DNA of 64,000 bases, taken from the NCBI RefSeq assembly GCF_009730915.1, contig NC_052489.1, positions 24,607,916 to 24,671,915 on the forward strand. Reading direction: 5' to 3'. Source of the DNA: Dioscorea cayenensis subsp. rotundata (taxonomy: Eukaryota > Streptophyta > Magnoliopsida > Dioscoreales > Dioscoreaceae). A program made the translations under genes and the position numbers. Position 1 is the first letter of the stretch, and every line of letters begins with the position of its first letter. Shown here piece after piece: positions 14,123 through 26,279 of the stretch. Below the pieces are notes generated by a model. That model was not told the origin of the DNA. It did not search any database and saw only the letters and a list, made by a program, of their open reading frames with translations.

Positions 14123-15440
14123 CTGCAATGTGGGTGAGAATCCATGCTTAAATAGGAGATTTTTTCCAAGCAAAAATCCAGTTGTCAGCTAAAACACTTT
14201 GATTGTAATGATGGTAATTTCCTTGGTTTTTTCTCTTCCTCAAACAACAGCTAGTGCTATTACTTAACACACTATGATAAAAACTGATTAAGAAAATCCA
14301 CCAAGAATCAAAATACAAGATAACAAGATGCAAATATATACATACACCTATACATATATCAAACCGAACAAAACCATTACAGTGTATTTGGATAAGTAAA
14401 TGAAAGGGCATTCATGCTTTTCCTTCCATCATTTTCCATTCTTTTCTTATCTTTCCTTCTATTCTACCAATCCAAACACCACCTTAAAATATAAGCTTCT
14501 GCCTTTGATGTGTCACTTGTAGGTTTATAACTAGTCCTATTGACCCTCAGTATCAGGTTCTTATGCAAAAGTACATTCAAGACAATTGCTCCTAGTTACA
14601 ACTTTTGAGCACAAGGGACAATCTTTCTTCCATTCTCTCTAGCTAACGGATCAATCCCCTTCAACCAGAGAACTAGTTTGGGATTAGTAGCTGTTGTCAT
14701 AGAGATGATTTTCCAATTAGAAGCTCCGATCTAGATCCTCACTTCAAGCAAGCTACATTGCAAATTCATAATTATATGATTAGTTTGATGATCCTTGGTC
14801 ATGAACATCCTTTTCTTCTAGCTCTTCCTCCACCTCCTCCAACCACAATCTCCAAACATCTTCCCAATTTCAGAGTTAAATGACCCCAAAAAACTTTAGA
14901 TCTAGGCCCCCAACTTAAAAAACATATCAATAAATTGCAAGTTTTAAACTTTATAACTAGCAATGCAAGATCATGATTAATCCTAAGCTTGCCAAGCCTT
15001 CCAATTCTCATCTTCTTCTCCTTCCTTTCTCTTCCATCACATTGTTGATTTTCAGATTAAGAGAAGCTTCGATCCAGAGGTCCACCTCAAAACAGATGCA
15101 CTACATTACAAGACTTCAGCTTTATAACAAAATAATTAATTCTACACGAAATTTGTCAATTCTTCCCCCAAATTCAATCAGAAATTTCAAAAATGGAAAT
15201 AAATAAACCGGTCATAGCACTGCAGTGATTCAAAAAACGGAACAAAAACCAGACAATAGAATTAGACGTCCCTGATAAGAAGCATACCTTGCGAAGATGA
15301 AGAAAAGCACAAGAGCGCTAATCGAGATATGAAACGAAGGAATGGAAAATGGAGCTCTGAAAATGGCGTCTTGCTTTGTTGGGAGCGGAAGGAGGAGAAG
15401 AATGAATCGCTCGGAGATCTGAACCTTTGCTTTGTGGGTC
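14123..15440 (-). other. Predicted YIF1 5' UTR intron and leader exon
   Basis: Nothing coding is seen between the YIF1 ATG and about 15288. The acceptor TTGCAG|CC lies immediately before the ATG and the donor AAG|GTATGC at 15288/15287. The leader exon (about 15288-15440) is pyrimidine-rich on the transcribed strand, with no ATG seen between the donor and about 15440. The splice model is inferred from signals only. Confidence 0.6.
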
Positions 15441-15763
15441 GAGTCCCATATCGGATGCGGATTCGTCAGTAGCGGGTTTTCAAATCCGACCCGTTGTTTA
15501 CATCCATTAATCTATTTTAAATCATATTTAAAATACAAAAACATAAACATATATATAACATTTTATTTTCTAACTAACCCTGATTCCTGAAGCTAGTACT
15601 GATATTAAATTCCTATATAAGGATTTTCATATAGTTATCGGATCTTTGGACTCACAAACCCGAATCCGTTAATGTCACACGTAGGCCTCTCCTTTTCAGC
15701 ATCGCCTTTTCCGTTCCCTTTCTCCCTGTCTCCTTCCGTTTCGAGGGTGCGGACCACCGACGA
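15440..15763. promoter_or_regulatory. Divergent promoter between YIF1 and the CRT-like gene
   Basis: YIF1 is transcribed leftward from about 15.44 kb and the CRT-like gene rightward from about 15.66 kb, so roughly 220 nt of AT-rich DNA serves both. A TATATAA-type box lies near 15614-15620 on the plus strand, at a plausible distance from the start of the CRT-like transcript. No shared regulatory motif was identified. Confidence 0.45.
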
Positions 15764-18700
15764 ATGGAGGTCGCCACTGCCACATCTCTCCTCCATCCTC
15801 TTCTCCTCCGAACCAAGCCCAAGCTCCTCCGGAACGCTTCAGCTTCGCTCCGATCATCCACAGTGCGTCTCAGTGAAGGAGCTTCTAGGGTTTGCATCGG
15901 CCGGAGATGGACCTCTTCGGCTCCTCTGAGGCAACGTTATCTCCTATCAAAGACTTATGCTGTGAGGGGAGAATCCGAGGTCCCTGATGTCGTGGACGGG
16001 AAGATTCTGGCTGGATCGATGGTCACTGTTGCTCTGGCAGTGGCGAATCGGGTGCTCTATAAGCTTGCTCTTGTTCCCATGAAGCAGTACCCTTTCTTTC
16101 TCGCCCAAGTCACCACTTTTGGGTAATCGCGCAGTTCTTCTGTTTTCTTTTTGCGTCAAAAGATCATGTCTTGCAATTATTGGTAGTGTAAATGACGTAC
16201 ACTTGGAAAGTGTTCTTGAATTATATTTCATTTGTTTTAATTATTAGTGTAACATTGTTTGATTTCATGCGTATGATCAAAATTGAAATTCTTTTGATTT
16301 AGCTCAGTGCAAGCGATCTGTTTCAACTATGTTCTTAGACTTACTCTTTGTGGAGTATAACATGTGGCGTATTGTAGGTATGTGGCAGTATACTTCACTA
16401 TCCTATATGTAAGGTATCGCGTGGGTATTGTGACTATGGGAATGCTGGGGGTGCCAAAATCTCAATTCATGGCGATTGGTTTGCTGGAAGCCCTGGGAGT
16501 TGCTGCAGGAATGGCTGCCGGAGGTAATATATGTCACGTCCTTTTTCTTGTAAAAGCTAACTACATAAAATGACAGAACTAAAGTTGATTTTCCTTTTAA
16601 TTAATTATGAATTTTGTGTGGCTCTTGTGTTTTTCTCTCCTTTGATTATGTCATGTGAGTTATCAGTCGGTGGGGAGTAAAATTTTTCATGCAGGAGTTT
16701 GTTGCATCATTTCAATGCATATGCACTATTCTGGATGTAAGCACAAAACATTTAGTATGTAATTAATCAATCAAGTTAAATACATGTAGAAACTATAGTT
16801 TTGGAGGGTCTTTCATGTTATACTTTGTCTTTTTTCAATCCATATAAGCCACCCTGTTATTTATCAAGCTATGTTCGCCTGTTCTCCTTGTTATTTTTTA
16901 TTTTTTTATTTTTTGCATATTAATTTCATCATTTTCTATTGTCCTTCATCTCCAGCACAGCTCCCTGGACCTGCCATTCCTATCTTGTCTCAGGTAATGT
17001 TGATTTCCAATTGATTTTAGTTTACTTAGATTAAGGTTTGGGTTGTTATACTTAGGTATTGTGATGCAAGATATGTTACATGATCACCCCGAGGTTCTTG
17101 GGAATAACATCCAGAGAATTTAAGCAATCACACTTAAAATGAAAGATGATCGCACCTTGAAATAAAGCATTTAGAAAAAATCTGAGAATAATTCATTGAT
17201 TGATTTCCTTAGAAGACTCATCTCCTTTTTTTTTATAGAGTTTTGAGAACTTATATAAGCAAGGCCTGACTCCAAATAGGGAAAAGGCTAATTTAAATCT
17301 AGATTTCTAAACTTATCATTAAACTCAACTTGACAAACCCACATGATTTGGCACACTTATGCAAGTCAAAAATTGAAATTACCAAACTTTTTCTAACACC
17401 TTAACACATGATCTTTAGTTTAGACAACTTATCCTGATTAATAAGATCAATGCATGTTCTTCACCAAATTAGTTTTCTCTTGTCATTGTTCTGAAAGCAA
17501 TATATGTGCTAAAATTAGTTTCCTTTATTCTGTGAATCCCTGGCATAGCATTAGATTGCTGACTGTGTCATGGAATTGCCATATTAGTTGAAAGTGGTGG
17601 CTAGCAGGGTATGCTAGGTTGTGTTTAAAATAAGAATTTATGCACTTTAAAGATTAATCAGATCCCTGTCTAGCATGATGGAACTTTGAACTCTTGAACT
17701 GCCCTAAAAAAAGTAGTTTGGAAGTTGACCTTTGAATTGTAATGAGCCATTCTTAAACCAGATATGTCACCCTTGTATCTAGATTTTGCTTGATTTTGTG
17801 CTTTTCCAATTGAATATGATTGACAAATTGTGTTTGCTTTGATCGTTCCTATCATGTGGCAATCTCTCTACTCATATATCTGTTCCAAATGTCCATATTT
17901 TTGTTTTTCTCTGCATGATCATGTTGATATGCATTATAAGTATATTAAATTATTGCCTGTTCTTCATTTGCAGACTTTCTTGGTTTGGCAGCTTATCTTT
18001 TCGGTTTTAATTTTGGGCAGAAGATATTCTTATAACCAAGTTCTTGGTTGCTCACTTGTGATAGCTGGAGTGGTCTTAGCTGTGGCAAGGTATAACGCTT
18101 TGATTCCTTCAAGACATGCTACTACCAGTTCACATTGCTGCTTTGTTTTCATTATCATCCATTGGATGTGTTTAAGTAACTAGGTGCTTCGATTCTTTTT
18201 ACCAGTATTTCTTCCCCTAGGAAAAAGTGAATTTTTTTATTGAACATGTAGAGGACCATAATTCTCAGGTATATGATTGACGGCCTGACTTGATATAGAG
18301 TGAGGTTTGTTGTCCAGGGGCAATTTATCTCTGAAGATATTGTTTATCTCCTATTACTATTCCACTTACAAAGAGCATCAAATCTTGTGTGATTTGATAT
18401 CAAGTCTTCATATGGATGTCCTGTGACATACTTTTTATTTGTGAACTTTACTGCATATGAAACACAGTCTTTGGCTTTTATCAGTTTTGAGTGCCAACTC
18501 GATTTCAATCCCTGCTGTAACATCAAGCAATTTAGTTCTTCTCAATATTATATTCTAAATTGCGCAACTTATCTTTGTTGAATTAACTGTAGTGGGTCTA
18601 GTGAAGGCCAATTTCTATCTCAAATTGGCTTTCTTTGGCCAGCTCTGATGGTAGCTTCCTCTGCTTTTCAAGCTGGCGCTTCCATTCTCAAAGTAAATTC

Positions 18701-20402
18701 CTTTTCTTGTCCGAACAATTAGTTATGATGTGCTGGAAGCTAAATTATTATTCAAAGTTCAAACCGTGTTATCTTCCTTATGTGTCAGGAATTCGCTTTC
18801 ATTGATGGTGCAAGGCGCCTTCAGGTAGCGTTTTTTCTTTTCTATTTGGTTCTACTCAAATGCCTGTGGATTCATTCTCGTGTTGGTGTGCATGGAATTC
18901 CTAATTAGTCATGAATACAATGTGCAGGGCAAGCCTCTTGACATTTTTATCGTCAACTCCTTTGGATCTGGTTTTCAGGTTTGTTTTTTAATTTGCTTTC
19001 CATTTTCTTAACCATGTTTTGGTTTTTGGTGAAGACTGGCAGCTTCTATTATTGTATTTTTAACAGGTTTATGTTGTACCCTATCATCTTTTTTTGGTGG
19101 TGTAATCTCATATCTGATATCTTTCTTTAGAATTTATTAGGAAATTGGGGGACATTTCACCTAATTATGATTTATATTCCCATTTTTCCATATGCAGGCT
19201 CTTTTTGTATTTCTTCTTCTTCCCTTTCTTTCACACTTGAGAGGTATTCCGTTTCCTGAACTCCCCACTTACCTCAAAGATGGGGCTGGATGTTTTTTCA
19301 ATGTTGGGCACAGCAAGACAGGCAAGTTTGCTAACTCACTCTGATATCACATTAATTATATGCTTTTTGATGTCTGGTTGTATGAATGAATTTGTTACTT
19401 CCAATGGTATCGATGTGTAAGTTATGTGCTCTCACTATCAGGACAAAAGGGAGAATTTTTAGATGAAGCTGAATACATTGGTCAATTATTTCAGAAATTC
19501 TTCTCTTTTGATTACTCAGTGAAAACTCTCATTGGATTAGTCAAGTCTCTTTCATGATCATGATTTTTACGCAATATTGTGTTCATTTGGAAAATAAAAT
19601 GGCAAATCAATATAAATAATTTAATTGACGATGGTAAAGAAGGTAATGTCAAAACAAATTAGAATTTTCATGCTTATCTGTCTCGCTCTTGGAAATTTCA
19701 CCAGCATGAACCTAATGAATTATAAGCCAACTTATCCAAGGGAAAGTTTTTCTTCTTTCCAAAGTAAAGCTTCAATTGTGAAAGGTTTAACTACAATGGT
19801 TTTTGTGTTTACTGTACAAGACTAAATTTGAGCTTATTGCAATGCTTTTTATTCCTTTCAGTACTCTTCCTTCATAGAGACAACTTATTTATAGATCATT
19901 TGACAACATTTTTCAGGTTGTGAAGGAGCTCCACTGCTGCCTCTGCTTTTTATTGCAACAAACATGGCATTCAACATATTTTTGCTTAACCTGGTGAAGA
20001 TGTCATCGGCTTTAGTTTCTTCACTTGTTGTGACATTAGCAGGTTCCTTCTTTCTCTTTCTGTCTCCCACTTGCACACCTACATTCTATCTTTGATTAGT
20101 TTTCTGAGGATTGATTCACAATTCAACCTTTACTTTTCATTATAAGGCTTATTTCACTATTTTCACAAAGAAACAAAATTTAAAGCAAACTCTTGTTCAT
20201 ACTCTTTTTTGGAGCAACAATATTTAAAATTTTTGCTTTTGCAGTGCCGATGTCGATCTTTATCCTTTCACTTCCATTACCATATATTCCTCAAGGTGCA
20301 AGCTTGAACTTTTGGTTTGTAATCGGCACTGGTATTCTGGTGGTGGGTTTGATGCTATACAATCTTCCAAAATTAGAGAATCAATTTGACAAAAGTGATT
20401 AG
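15764..20402 (+). CDS. CLT1: CRT-like transporter, plastid thiol/glutathione exporter (CLT)
   Basis: Plant homologue of the malaria chloroquine-resistance transporter. The Arabidopsis CLTs sit in the plastid envelope and move glutathione and gamma-glutamylcysteine to the cytosol. Exons are 15764-16122, 16378-16523, 16956-16993, 17974-18089, 18593-18692, 18789-18824, 18928-18978, 19198-19321, 19917-20042 and 20245-20402, giving 1254 nt (417 aa), every junction keeping frame. Residues 1 to about 65 are Ser/Arg-rich like a transit peptide. Then come NRVLYKLALVPMKQYPFFLA, TFLVWQLIFSVLILGRRY, LGCSLVIAGVVLAVASGSS, WPALMVASSAFQAGASILKE, IFIVNSFGSGFQALFVFLLL, GCEGAPLLPLLFIATNMAFN and SSALVSSLVVTLAVPMSI, as in CLT1-3; about ten helices are expected. 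Exon 8 ends at a non-canonical GC donor (ACAG|GCAAGT), because the only nearby GT would put a stop straight after the junction. The ATG at 15764 is the first one giving the transit peptide. Confidence 0.95.
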
Positions 20403-21340
20403 CAACATTAACAAGTGGACAGTTAGAAGTTACTTTCCAAGGTAGGGACTTCATCTGCTTTTTAGCTTTTTCATGCCAAGAATATTTCTTTCAGTTTTCC
20501 GCTTTATAGTTTACCTTGGGAGAAAGATGCGTTAGTTCCTGTATTGGCCTTGGAGGGAGAAGTATTAATTCCTTTATAATTCTTTCTACTTGTATTTATG
20601 CACTGATGTATATATATATATATTTGAATAAATATGGGCAGACTATGAACCCTCTGCATTTGATTTGGGAGGGGAATGAATTATCAATCATGGAGGGGGT
20701 ATAATTTTGTATTTTACTTACGTAAAATTCTCTCTTAAATCTTTGCCTTTATTGCAATAATCTCAATCTTGTTTGTTTTAGCTGACAATGAGTTATTTTA
20801 ACTGAAATTGTAAGGCGCCAATATTACCTTTAAAAGAAAATGAATATTATGTAAGAAGAAATGACTTTGATTTGAAAAAATTGTTCTATGTGTGTACGCC
20901 CAGGGAGAAAAAAAAAACTCTTTCCTGTTTATCTATATAAAAATCAGAATTTTTTTTTTAAGTGTATGTTTAATAACTAAAATAATTTTTTTAAAAATAT
21001 AATGTGATGAAAAAAATTATAGATGCATAATTCTAAAATACATAAATTTTATAGCAAGACTACTTGCAAATCTAAGTTTTTCCTTGAGCTGAAAAAGTAT
21101 TTTAAAATATAAATTAGGCAATATTTAAAAAAATATACAAGAAAAAAAAAACCACAAGAAATAAATTCAAACTAGCATCAACCGATATTCCTTGGCCTAT
21201 AATAACTTTTCCGTTTTTTTTTTTTTTAAAAAAACCTGGCTGTTTAATTGTGAGTAATTGTGCATTTATTTTATCTATTTATAAATTATAATATATATCA
21301 ACTAAGGAAACAAAAATACACAGATTAATTAAATGGGACC

Positions 21341-21386
<46 letters not shown>

Positions 21387-22019
21387 ACACACCAGGAAGT
21401 TGCCAAGAACGAATTCGGAGTCGTTGACCGATAAGTCAATGTCTTGATGGCAGATCCGTGAATATATCATAAAATTTTAGGCTAATTGATAAATTAAATT
21501 TTACTTATACACCCCTACAGAAATATGAATTTCTAAACCAAATGTAGATCAAAGACTAAACTTTTTGACTAATAATTTGTGAGCTATATTTATATATACA
21601 TATAAATGTGAATTTTATCGCTTTTATAAACTCATGCTTTCCCGAGCGAAGTGAGAGTGAGAAAGACGCGGGAAGATAGAGAGCGTGAAAAGGACGCCGG
21701 AAAACCTATTGAAGCTCGCCGGAGGTTGATTTTTCTCTATTGTGATCGAGTTTTTTCATTTGATTTCCAATTCGGAATCACGGCTGATCTCAAGCCTCGA
21801 TTCATTCGATCCGCTTTTTTTTTTTTCCGCGGTTTTTGGTATTTATTTAGAAATGGGAGATGGAGGTTGTGTGTTTGTTCTTTTGATTGTTTTGGGAATT
21901 TCGTTGTTTCAAGGAATTGGATTTTTGGGTTCAATCGGTTTGTGGGGGAATTTAATTCGTATTTTTGGTGTTGATTGATTGATTTTTGAATTTTTGTTGG
22001 GGTTTTTGTTGAATGTGTA
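20403..22019. other. Spacer with AC microsatellite and NAC-gene leader
   Basis: AT-rich DNA with a TA run near 20609-20622 and an (AC)n tract at about 21342-21384. From about 21640 the sequence becomes less AT-rich and resembles a plant 5' leader. An acceptor-like TGTGTAG at 22013-22019 precedes the NAC coding start, so the leader is probably spliced. The donor is uncertain. No separate gene is recognised. Confidence 0.5.
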
Positions 22020-22034
22020 GGTTGGTTTCTGATT

Positions 22035-24457
22035 ATGATGTGTACCTCTGTTTCGAATTCGGTGGTATTGGGCATCAATGCCTTGTCAACTGATGTGGAG
22101 ATTGTGTTATTCTTGGGAGGTCGGAGAGTTGGAGATCCCATTCCAGCTACAGTTATCACAGAAGTGAACCCTTTTAGCATTGAGCCGTGGAATTCTCCCG
22201 GTTGGTATCAATCTATTTGATAAAAATTGCAAATTGGATTCTTGGTGTTTTTATTGATGCCTCTGATGATCGCCAAGAGTGTTTCTAGAATGAAGGAACT
22301 TTAATTACCCTTCTTATTGTTGCCTTCATTGAACCAGTTAATTTCATTGTTAGTTAAATCATTCTTATCTTGAACATGTTGCTTGTTTGCTTGAAGAATT
22401 GGAATGATGTGTAAATTCTCGTCCTTGCTTATGATCAAGCATGTTGTATCTTGCTAGTGCTGTCTTACTCTTCCAGTTCCTGATGACTTTGTTTTTTGAT
22501 TATCATGGATGAATTATTTCATTCAAGGTAGTTTCATTTGTTTAGGATTTCTCAAGTGTTGAACGGTAGTAGAGCTCACTATTCCTGTTTCATTCCTGGT
22601 TAAGTACTTGATTTGTTCTTTTTTGGTGTGCAGAACATATATTATACCTGTACAATCTGGATGACGGACAAAGGAAAAAGGGAAGCAATGAAATTAGGGA
22701 AACAAAAGATGGATACTGGAAAACTATGGGTGAAGTTTCAAAAATTTCAACAGGAAGTGATGTGATGGGTAGGAAAACTGCCCTGGAATTCTATATTGGC
22801 AGCCCGCCCTTTGGTGATAAAACTTGTTGGATGATGCATGAATATCAAACTGAATGGAAGACATGCCAAGGAATCAGAATTGTACAGGTATCTTGTGAGA
22901 TGAGCAATATATTTTTCCTCATGTTCATGGGAGCTTATATTTGTTAAGTGTTTGTTAAAACTGGATTTGACTGTGATAGTGTGATTTGGTTGGTGGTTAC
23001 AGGAATATAGCTCATTGTGCAAAGTGTTCTGGCAAAGTGATTGGAGGCCAGAACATGAGGAACAACATAGTTCTGTAGGTTTAGATTGTACGGATGATGC
23101 TGATGCTGAATATTTGGAAGCCATAATGCTGTCCCTTTTAGAAGAGGATGAAGGAAACCTCTCTCCTCATTATGATGCAAACTCGACCCAGGTATAGGCT
23201 ACCTTTTAAATCTGCAGTCTGTCCAACATAGCATGGCATTCTTTGAAGTGCTCTTTTGAAGTGACATGATTCTGTTTACTGCTGATATGTTTTGTTAATT
23301 CTGAGAAAGATTTGTTTCTCTTCAGCCATGTTCTTGGTTTTCATGTGTTAATTCTTATAATCGAACTGCTTAGACTTTGTGCATGCAAATAGACACCTTT
23401 ATGATTTACAAGGTTTCATGATAATAGCATAATTGGAGCCTTTGTTTGCTTTGTGTTTGACATGAGTTTTTCACTCCATAATCAATATATTTTTTGTCAG
23501 GCTTCAGAATTCAAACCTTATAATACATCTTTCATTTTGGATTGCTGTTAGAAAAGGTGATTATGTGCATAGATCTTATAGGAACCATAATCTTTTCTAT
23601 AGGTAGCTTGAAATAACTAGAGAACATTTTAAGTAGACCATAGCTTCTAATATGAGATCACCAGAGAGCCTAAAAGGCGAGTCATTTATGCATGAGCATA
23701 GAATGTATGTTAAATTACTAGTATAGTCTCTTAATCACATCTCATGCATTAAGGTGAATTGTCTTGAATCTATTATTGAAGATATTTACCCCACAAAGCA
23801 TGTTTATCAATACACGAGCAACCAATGAAGCCATGTAAACCATCTTAGTTATGCAAACAGCTTCAGTGATTCATTTTACCCCAAAATGTGTTTGTAGGCT
23901 GTTCATGGGGAGGATCAGAGAAATGGAGCAGCCTCAGACAATACCATGGTGGATAAGGATGCAAACCTTGATTTCATAAATGAGGAATACATTGAACTGA
24001 ATGATATCGATCACCAGGAGTCCTCTTCTTCTTCTTCTTCTTCTTCTTCTTCAAATTCATGCAACTCCAGCGTTATGGAGATGGATTCCAATGAATATTT
24101 TGATGCAGATGCCTTATTAAAGGAACTCACAAATGATAAGCATACAAACTGCAAATTCAACATCTCTGCTTCGGCAAAATCAAACCAGATAATTATCAGG
24201 CCATCTCCAGCAGGTAAACTTATGCTTCCATATCAATATACATTCACTGTATGGAAACAAAAATCTGATCAGCAAAATTTTCTCTCATAGGTTCAATAAT
24301 CAGCAGCAACAACAACAACAACAACAACAATAACAACAACAAAGAGCCACCTAAACCTGATAAATCTCCAAACATTCAACAGAGCTCTGGAAAATCTGGT
24401 TCTGTTGGCAGGATCACCAAACTTGGGAAGAGATACTGTTGCTTTGCATCATTTTAG
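22035..24457 (+). CDS. Divergent NAC-domain transcription factor
   Basis: Plant-specific NAC factor. Exons are 22035-22200, 22634-22887, 23003-23191, 23898-24213 and 24291-24457, giving 1092 nt (363 aa), all GT-AG and in frame. The NAC domain spans about residues 16-149. Subdomain A is badly diverged: the usual LPPGFRFHPTDEEL reads as NALSTDVEIVLFL. Later blocks are clear: IPATVITEVNPFSIEPWNSP, then KDGYWKTMGEV (YWK at 83-85), MGRKTALEFYIGSPPFGDKT, WMMHEYQ and a final CKVF. The C-terminal half is acidic with Ser (TCT/TTC) and Asn (AAC) homopolymer runs and ends RYCCFASF, a basic stretch with a cysteine pair. Either Met of the initial MM could start translation. Whether it still binds DNA, or acts as a dominant partner through dimerisation, cannot be told. 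The NAC subgroup is not identified. Confidence 0.9.
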
Positions 24458-25869
24458 CCAATTACAAGTTCAAACTACCTCAACTGATCATAGTTTCTGA
24501 GCATCTTAGTTATTAGCAGAAATCTCCAGGAAAAACAATGATTAAAGATGTTAGAATTGTACACCATTCAAACTATGGAAATCTCATTGTTGTTGTTGTT
24601 GTTGTTTTTTTTTAAATTAAAAAAAAAAAAAATCATTGTTGTTATTGTATGTATTGTATTCAAGTATATAAACATGATTTTTACTGAAAACGAGAATTAG
24701 ATATATTGTTTGTAAGTATTTATGTTTCATTGAAAGTTTGGGCTTTGGTTGGTTAAGAGATAATCCAATTGTTATTTGTTTTGACGTGAATATGATTGAA
24801 GATTGGGTGGCGAGGGCGGCTTTGACGTGGCTTTCAATTGGAACCAATTACGTCACGCCACGCGTCGCGCACTTACTTTCGGGGCGGAACCGCCGGTGAA
24901 AATGACATTTGGCTGTGGTACATGCATTTAATTTTGGGATTTGGTAGGAGTGTATATGTAAAAAGCCTTATGAAAATATTTTACAGGGTTCTAGATATAA
25001 ACCATGCCTTTTTACACAATCTTGGAAATTATTTCAATTTTTAAATAAATCTAAAATTAAACTGTTTCATAAAAATAAAAAAATAAAAATATATTTAAAA
25101 AGATATGAGAACAATTATTTTGATTCCTTCATGCATCAATGTTTTTTTGTTTTTTGCTTTTTTTTAAGAAAGTCAACAAATCATTTTTTTTATATCTATC
25201 ATGTGTGATAAGCATTTGAATAATTTAAAAAAAATTAAAAAATAAAAATAAGCATTTCAATATCTAACATGTCATGTGGTACTCATCAACTTTTGATAAA
25301 TTTAAAATATTCTTTTATATATTTATTAATAAATTTATCTCTTTACAATAGTAATTTTAGACAAAAAAAAATAATATATAAAATAATTTTTTTTTATAGA
25401 TCAGATAAAGTTAAAAAACTATTAACCCAACTCATTTGTACTCTCACATTTCGTGTTTGTTGAAAAAACTCTCCTTTAATATTGAGAAATTTAACAAAAA
25501 TAAAATGTTTTACTAGTTTAACAATAAAAGTGCAAATAAGAGACTTTGAGGAAGATTATATAAGGATATACATGAATCTCCACATGACTTGCATTACATT
25601 AAGTTGGTTATTTTTGGAAGCTTTGTAAATCATTGAAATTCTGAAATTCATACACAACCAGACATGGAAAACATACCAAAAAAAAAAAAACATGTAAAAA
25701 GACAAGCCTATCCAAATTCACACTAGGTAGGCTTCCTCCTCTTCTAGACTTCTTCTTCTTCTCTCTCTCTCTCTCGCTTTTGTCTCCCTCACTCCTCCTC
25801 TTGCCAACCTCATCAGCCTTGCTTCCCGCTTAGAAACTTCAGTTCTAGAGAGAGAAATATGATAAGGTA

Positions 25870-25904
<35 letters not shown>

Positions 25905-26279
25905 GGGGGATGTTGCTTACCAGATTCTCCATAGGCTGCCTCCCCACCTCTTCTCCTCATTTCTCATGCGTACAAGACATCGCCATTCACCGCACTCTTC
26001 CCCTTCTCCTCTCTTCCCTATATAATATCTTTCTCGCTATCTTTCTATTTCTATATGGCTCCATCATTTCATATCACTGACTCTCTATAAGCTTACATCT
26101 TGCCCTTTTTGAAGATGTTTATGAGCTTGGATTGATAAAGATTGCTCCTTTTTCATCATCTTCATCTTCATCTTCATTTTTAGTTACTCAAGAAATCCAA
26201 ATAAAAGCTTCAATCTTTCTTGGTTTTAGTACGAATCCAACCCCAGAGTTCAATCAAAATCCAATTTTTCTTCTCCTCC
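24458..26279. other. Spacer and UPF0496 5' leader
   Basis: Repeats of TTG/poly-T/poly-A lie near 24587-24634, just past the NAC stop. A short GC-rich patch at about 24810-24895 contains ACGTGGC and the near-inverse GTCACGCCACG. After AT-rich DNA, a pyrimidine-rich region from about 25735 with CT and GA microsatellites (25757-25776 and 25874-25902) and a TATATAA-type box near 26020 look like the promoter and leader of the UPF0496 gene. No further gene is seen. Confidence 0.5.

Noticed and set aside
21341-21470. 63-codon frame containing a Val-Cys repeat
   Set aside because: Product of the AC microsatellite; not a gene.
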